Shown here: positions 28,803-30,650 of the stretch, in pieces
How positions within the stretch are numbered: position 1 is the stretch's first letter
How the letters are laid out: each line of letters begins with the position of its first letter
Virus record (IMG/VR): IMGVR_UViG_3300042860_001373
Location: 1 to 30,650 of that record
Length of the DNA: 30,650 bases
Source of the DNA: a virus
Reading direction: 5' to 3' (one strand)
Position numbers and translations under genes: made by a program
The notes under the pieces: generated by a model
Databases searched by the model: none
Told to the model about the DNA's origin: nothing
Seen by the model: the letters and a program-made list of their open reading frames with translations, nothing else

Positions 28803-28987
28803 GAGACTTAGATTTCCCATATGCGCTGATGTTTGGACTGATAATTGGATCAATCATCTTGGGTGGATTCATCGGAGGTGAGGCACAAAGAGACGTACAA
28901 CAGCGTGAAGCAGTCGCTGCTGGCCATGCGGAATGGGTGGCCGATCAAAGCGGAAAGCCGCAGTTCAAATGGAAGGAGTGCAAATGA
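28799..28987 (+). CDS. Small membrane protein, 62 aa
   Basis: Residues 9-28 (LMFGLIIGSIILGGFIGGEA) form one membrane helix, followed by a polar C-terminus (HAEWVADQSGKPQFKW). The start at 28799 forms ATGA with the previous stop. This layout is common in phage early membrane proteins that may modify the host envelope or exclude other phages, but that role is only a possibility. Confidence 0.6.
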   Translation: MRDLDFPYALMFGLIIGSIILGGFIGGEAQRDVQQREAVAAGHAEWVADQSGKPQFKWKECK

Positions 28988-29232
28988 GCGACTACACAAT
29001 ACCAACGTCGAATACGGTGACTACAATCGACCCACAGGCCACAAAGATCCGCGAGCTGCAATCCGATGTGAACGAGCTGAAGGAGCTGGTCGAGTACCTG
29101 CAAGATCGGATCAAGCTGATGAAGAGTACTGGCGATGAGCTGATTGAATGGCTGAAGGACGGAACTATTTCCGACTCAAACTATCGGTTGCTGGCCAATG
29201 CATGGCAGCGAGCAAAAGAGAACAAGCGGTGA
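28984..29232 (+). CDS. Small coiled-coil protein, 82 aa
   Basis: The middle (IRELQSDVNELKELVEYLQD, residues 22-41) is a clear coiled coil. A Trp-containing helix follows (ELIEWLKDG). The ATG at 28984 overlaps the previous stop, preceded by AAGGAGTGCAA, a good Shine-Dalgarno sequence. Function unknown. Confidence 0.6.
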   Translation: MSDYTIPTSNTVTTIDPQATKIRELQSDVNELKELVEYLQDRIKLMKSTGDELIEWLKDGTISDSNYRLLANAWQRAKENKR

Positions 29233-29516
29233 ACCCTCAATACGAAGCGCACGCACGCTTATGCAAATCCATCGGAGCAATGGCGAAGGAGAACGAAGAT
29301 CTTAAGCAGCACGTCACCGCACTCGAAAACCGTCTCCGCGCTCTGTGGGACAAGCTAGAAGGTGAGAGGAAGTATTACATGGAGCATCTCCAGTTGAATG
29401 AAGAACTAGTTTCCGAAATTGAGCTGGAGAACGAACGGTTGAAAGAGCAGAACAAACGGCAAAATGAAGCGATTGATTCGCTTCGTGAAATGTACGCAAA
29501 GGATGGAAAGCTATGA
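29229..29516 (+). CDS. Small coiled-coil protein, 95 aa (GTG start)
   Basis: The GTGA overlap at 29229 sets the start. The product has long helical segments (ENEDLKQHVTALENRLRALW and ELENERLKEQNKRQNEAID), so it is probably a coiled-coil oligomer. An earlier in-frame ATG lies inside the preceding gene. Function unknown. Confidence 0.6.
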   Translation: MNPQYEAHARLCKSIGAMAKENEDLKQHVTALENRLRALWDKLEGERKYYMEHLQLNEELVSEIELENERLKEQNKRQNEAIDSLREMYAKDGKL

Positions 29517-29773
29517 GTGAAACACCTAGGACTGATAAAAACCGTTTCCATTCTGACATTGGAGGGTGGGTCTGTTACTCATCATTATGCCGCCAGCTAG
29601 AACGAGAACTCAATGAAGCCAGCGAGAGGATCAAGCGAACCGAGTCATTCATCAACCGATTCCTAGATCCTGAGGACTTGGGCTACGTCGTGAACAACTA
29701 CGTCCGAGATGATGCGCGTGAGGCTCTCGGGCGTGAACGAGTGGAGTCTAAAAACAGAAAGGAGAAGCCATGA
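29513..29773 (+). CDS. Small hypothetical protein, 86 aa
   Basis: The opening MSETPRTDKN with SLCRQLERELNEASERIKR is of a type I recall among phage early proteins. A similar CR-x-LEREL segment is in the 28401 product, suggesting a common origin. The C-terminus is basic. It starts with ATGA. Function unknown. Confidence 0.6.
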   Translation: MSETPRTDKNRFHSDIGGWVCYSSLCRQLERELNEASERIKRTESFINRFLDPEDLGYVVNNYVRDDAREALGRERVESKNRKEKP

Positions 29774-29898
29774 AACTCAGAGAATTTATTGAATTTGTTA
29801 AAGAGGAGATTGATTTCCACAAGCGACACCCAGAACTGTTGATTGCACTTCTGATTGCAGGTTCGACTTATTTCATATTCAAGGAGTTGAATCGGTGA
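29770..29898 (+). CDS. Small membrane protein, 42 aa
   Basis: MKLREFIEFVKEEIDF is an amphipathic helix. LLIALLIAGSTYFIF (residues 23-37) is one membrane-spanning segment. The tail is FKELNR. The start overlaps the previous stop as ATGA, with GGAGAAGCC upstream. The region is A+T richer than its neighbours. Function unknown. Confidence 0.6.
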   Translation: MKLREFIEFVKEEIDFHKRHPELLIALLIAGSTYFIFKELNR

Positions 29899-30098
29899 AA
29901 CGCTACACCCACATCGTGTTGCGACGAATGCCTCCACTGAATGGATTCAGCATCAAGACTCCAGAAGGCAATTTCCTAAGCGACATACGTCCACGGGGCA
30001 TTGTGATGGAACTCAATCGTCTCAACGACCACATCAAAGAACTCGAAGCCAAAGTGGATGAACTCCATGACTTGGAGAAATGGCTAGAGGGACGATGA
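29895..30098 (+). CDS. Small hypothetical protein, 67 aa (GTG start)
   Basis: Starts GTGA with the previous stop. The first half has a beta-like HIVLRRMPPLNGFSIKTP. The second half is a coiled helix (LNDHIKELEAKVDELHDLEK). Function unknown. Confidence 0.6.
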   Translation: MKRYTHIVLRRMPPLNGFSIKTPEGNFLSDIRPRGIVMELNRLNDHIKELEAKVDELHDLEKWLEGR

Positions 30099-30298
30099 AC
30101 GTAGCATTTATTTACCGACACACCATGGCCGGCGAAGTTCTGATTGTGGATATGGAACGAGCGAAGCAACTGGACGCAGCAAGGGGACATTGGCAACTCA
30201 TCCACTCGGTCAATGCGGTAGAGACTCTCGCATTTATTGTATCCCTAACGCCAAAGCAGAGAAACAAATACATCAAACAACTGACGGAGCAACCATGA
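30095..30298 (+). CDS. Small hypothetical protein, 67 aa
   Basis: The start at 30095 overlaps the previous stop as ATGA. Sequence begins MNVAFIYRHTMAGEVLIVD and contains a C-terminal helix (KQRNKYIKQLTEQP). Function unknown. It is joined to the duplicated module by ATGA. Confidence 0.6.
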   Translation: MNVAFIYRHTMAGEVLIVDMERAKQLDAARGHWQLIHSVNAVETLAFIVSLTPKQRNKYIKQLTEQP

Positions 30299-30486
30299 TC
30301 ACTAAACTCCACGAACTACCGCCCGACCATCACCTGCGGAACACGGCCATCCAGCACATCGACGTGAGGATTAAGTGCCGGCACAGCGGGACAACCCGGG
30401 ACCCGCGGACCTGGCGCATCAAGAACGACACATACAACCGTTTATCAGACACCTGGCAGATCAACTTCGACTTTATACTGCAATGA
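30295..30486 (+). CDS. Small hypothetical protein, right copy, 63 aa
   Basis: Same length and nearly the same sequence as the 424-615 product. Changes are in the C-terminal part (YNRLSDTWQINF against YNRLCDTWHINF). The start overlaps the preceding stop as ATGA. Function unknown. Confidence 0.7.
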   Translation: MITKLHELPPDHHLRNTAIQHIDVRIKCRHSGTTRDPRTWRIKNDTYNRLSDTWQINFDFILQ

Positions 30487-30632
30487 AATCAGCTCAACAG
30501 ATCCAACAGGAGGGCACGGGCCTTTACCACCTGACCAAGCGGGACGCCGGTGAGGCCTACCGGGCTGCCCGTAAGATCAAGATCGAGTTCACCAGCTTCT
30601 TTACCAGGAAGCGTGGGAAAGGCTCCAAGTGA
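30483..30632 (+). CDS. Small basic protein, right copy, 49 aa
   Basis: MKSAQQIQQEGTGLYHL against MKTAQQIQREGTGPYHL in the left copy; the remainder is identical, including the basic tail TRKRGKGSK. It starts as ATGA at the previous stop. Function unknown. Confidence 0.7.
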   Translation: MKSAQQIQQEGTGLYHLTKRDAGEAYRAARKIKIEFTSFFTRKRGKGSK

Positions 30633-30650
30633 AAGACTTTGACGTAGCAC
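30629..30650 (+). CDS. Partial 5' end, second copy of the 758 gene
   Basis: GTG start in a GTGA overlap, encoding M-K-D-F-D-V-A as in the 758-949 gene. The window stops after seven codons and one base. Confidence 0.6.

Larger units (their letters stand above)
30295..30650 (+). repeat. Right copy of 356-nt duplicated module
   Basis: Gap-free match to 424-779. The final 127 bases are identical, and the window ends there. The upstream neighbours differ between copies, so either the module has been duplicated in the genome or the left part of the window is a variant of this region. Confidence 0.9.

Noticed and set aside
1-30650. Integrase, attachment site, repressor, tRNA or DNA polymerase
   Set aside because: I looked for the motifs and for cloverleaf-like segments and saw none. 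The window gives no sequence support for lysogeny or for a phage polymerase.

Overview
The window reads as a nearly complete genome of a tailed double-stranded DNA phage (siphovirus-like), with every gene I can support on the + strand. No integrase, repressor, tRNA or DNA polymerase gene is recognisable. G+C is high, roughly 58-60% by eye. Most free-standing genes are preceded by A/C-rich leaders without a Shine-Dalgarno motif, and tightly packed genes are joined by ATGA or GTGA overlaps. Non-SD initiation at high G+C fits hosts such as Verrucomicrobiota or some Bacteroidota-related lineages, but the host is an inference. The last 356 bases duplicate 424-779 with no indels. Their final 127 bases are identical, so the window is probably a circular or permuted genome of about 29.9 kb whose two ends come from a repeat or from strain variants.

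Layout. 1-949: short early genes. 979-5292: replication and expression genes, comprising an SSB-like protein, a sigma-region-4/alpha-CTD/zinc fusion protein, a PolB-type 3'-5' exonuclease, a replication initiator and a DnaB-type helicase. 5299-9260: small DNA-binding proteins, a small terminase candidate, a PAPS-reductase-like ATP-pyrophosphatase cargo gene bounded by a 16-bp direct repeat, and a GpA-type large terminase. 9307-13402: a connector candidate, the portal, and a ClpP-like protease fused to the major capsid protein. 13414-16680: small structural genes, two fibre-like genes and a cluster of small membrane proteins that may be the lysis cassette. 16677-24979: neck, tail terminator, tail tube, chaperone, short tape measure, distal tail, two paralogous small tail proteins and a large 896-residue tail protein.

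24980-27263 is the most unusual stretch. It has three 11-bp iterated boxes, an inverted repeat, a small lysozyme-like enzyme, and four copies of a composite intergenic element. Each copy has a GGCNN pentamer array, then a hairpin with an 8-base loop carrying CGGTA, and the copies are bordered by related ACAATTTCTC-type boxes. These copies flank a gene whose C-terminus carries a glycine-rich GLGDWRPKFGRF loop reminiscent of RAMP-fold RNA-binding proteins. I regard this protein-plus-structured-RNA (or DNA) arrangement as the best candidate for an undescribed system.

27260-30650 is a chain of small genes joined by sixteen consecutive 4-nt overlaps, led by an RHH-like protein and a RuvC-like resolvase. 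It contains paralogues of the genes at the left end, which suggests a shuffling cassette array. Host polymerase probably copies the genome with phage initiator, helicase, SSB, exonuclease and resolvase. The terminase then packages it into a capsid built from the protease-capsid fusion.
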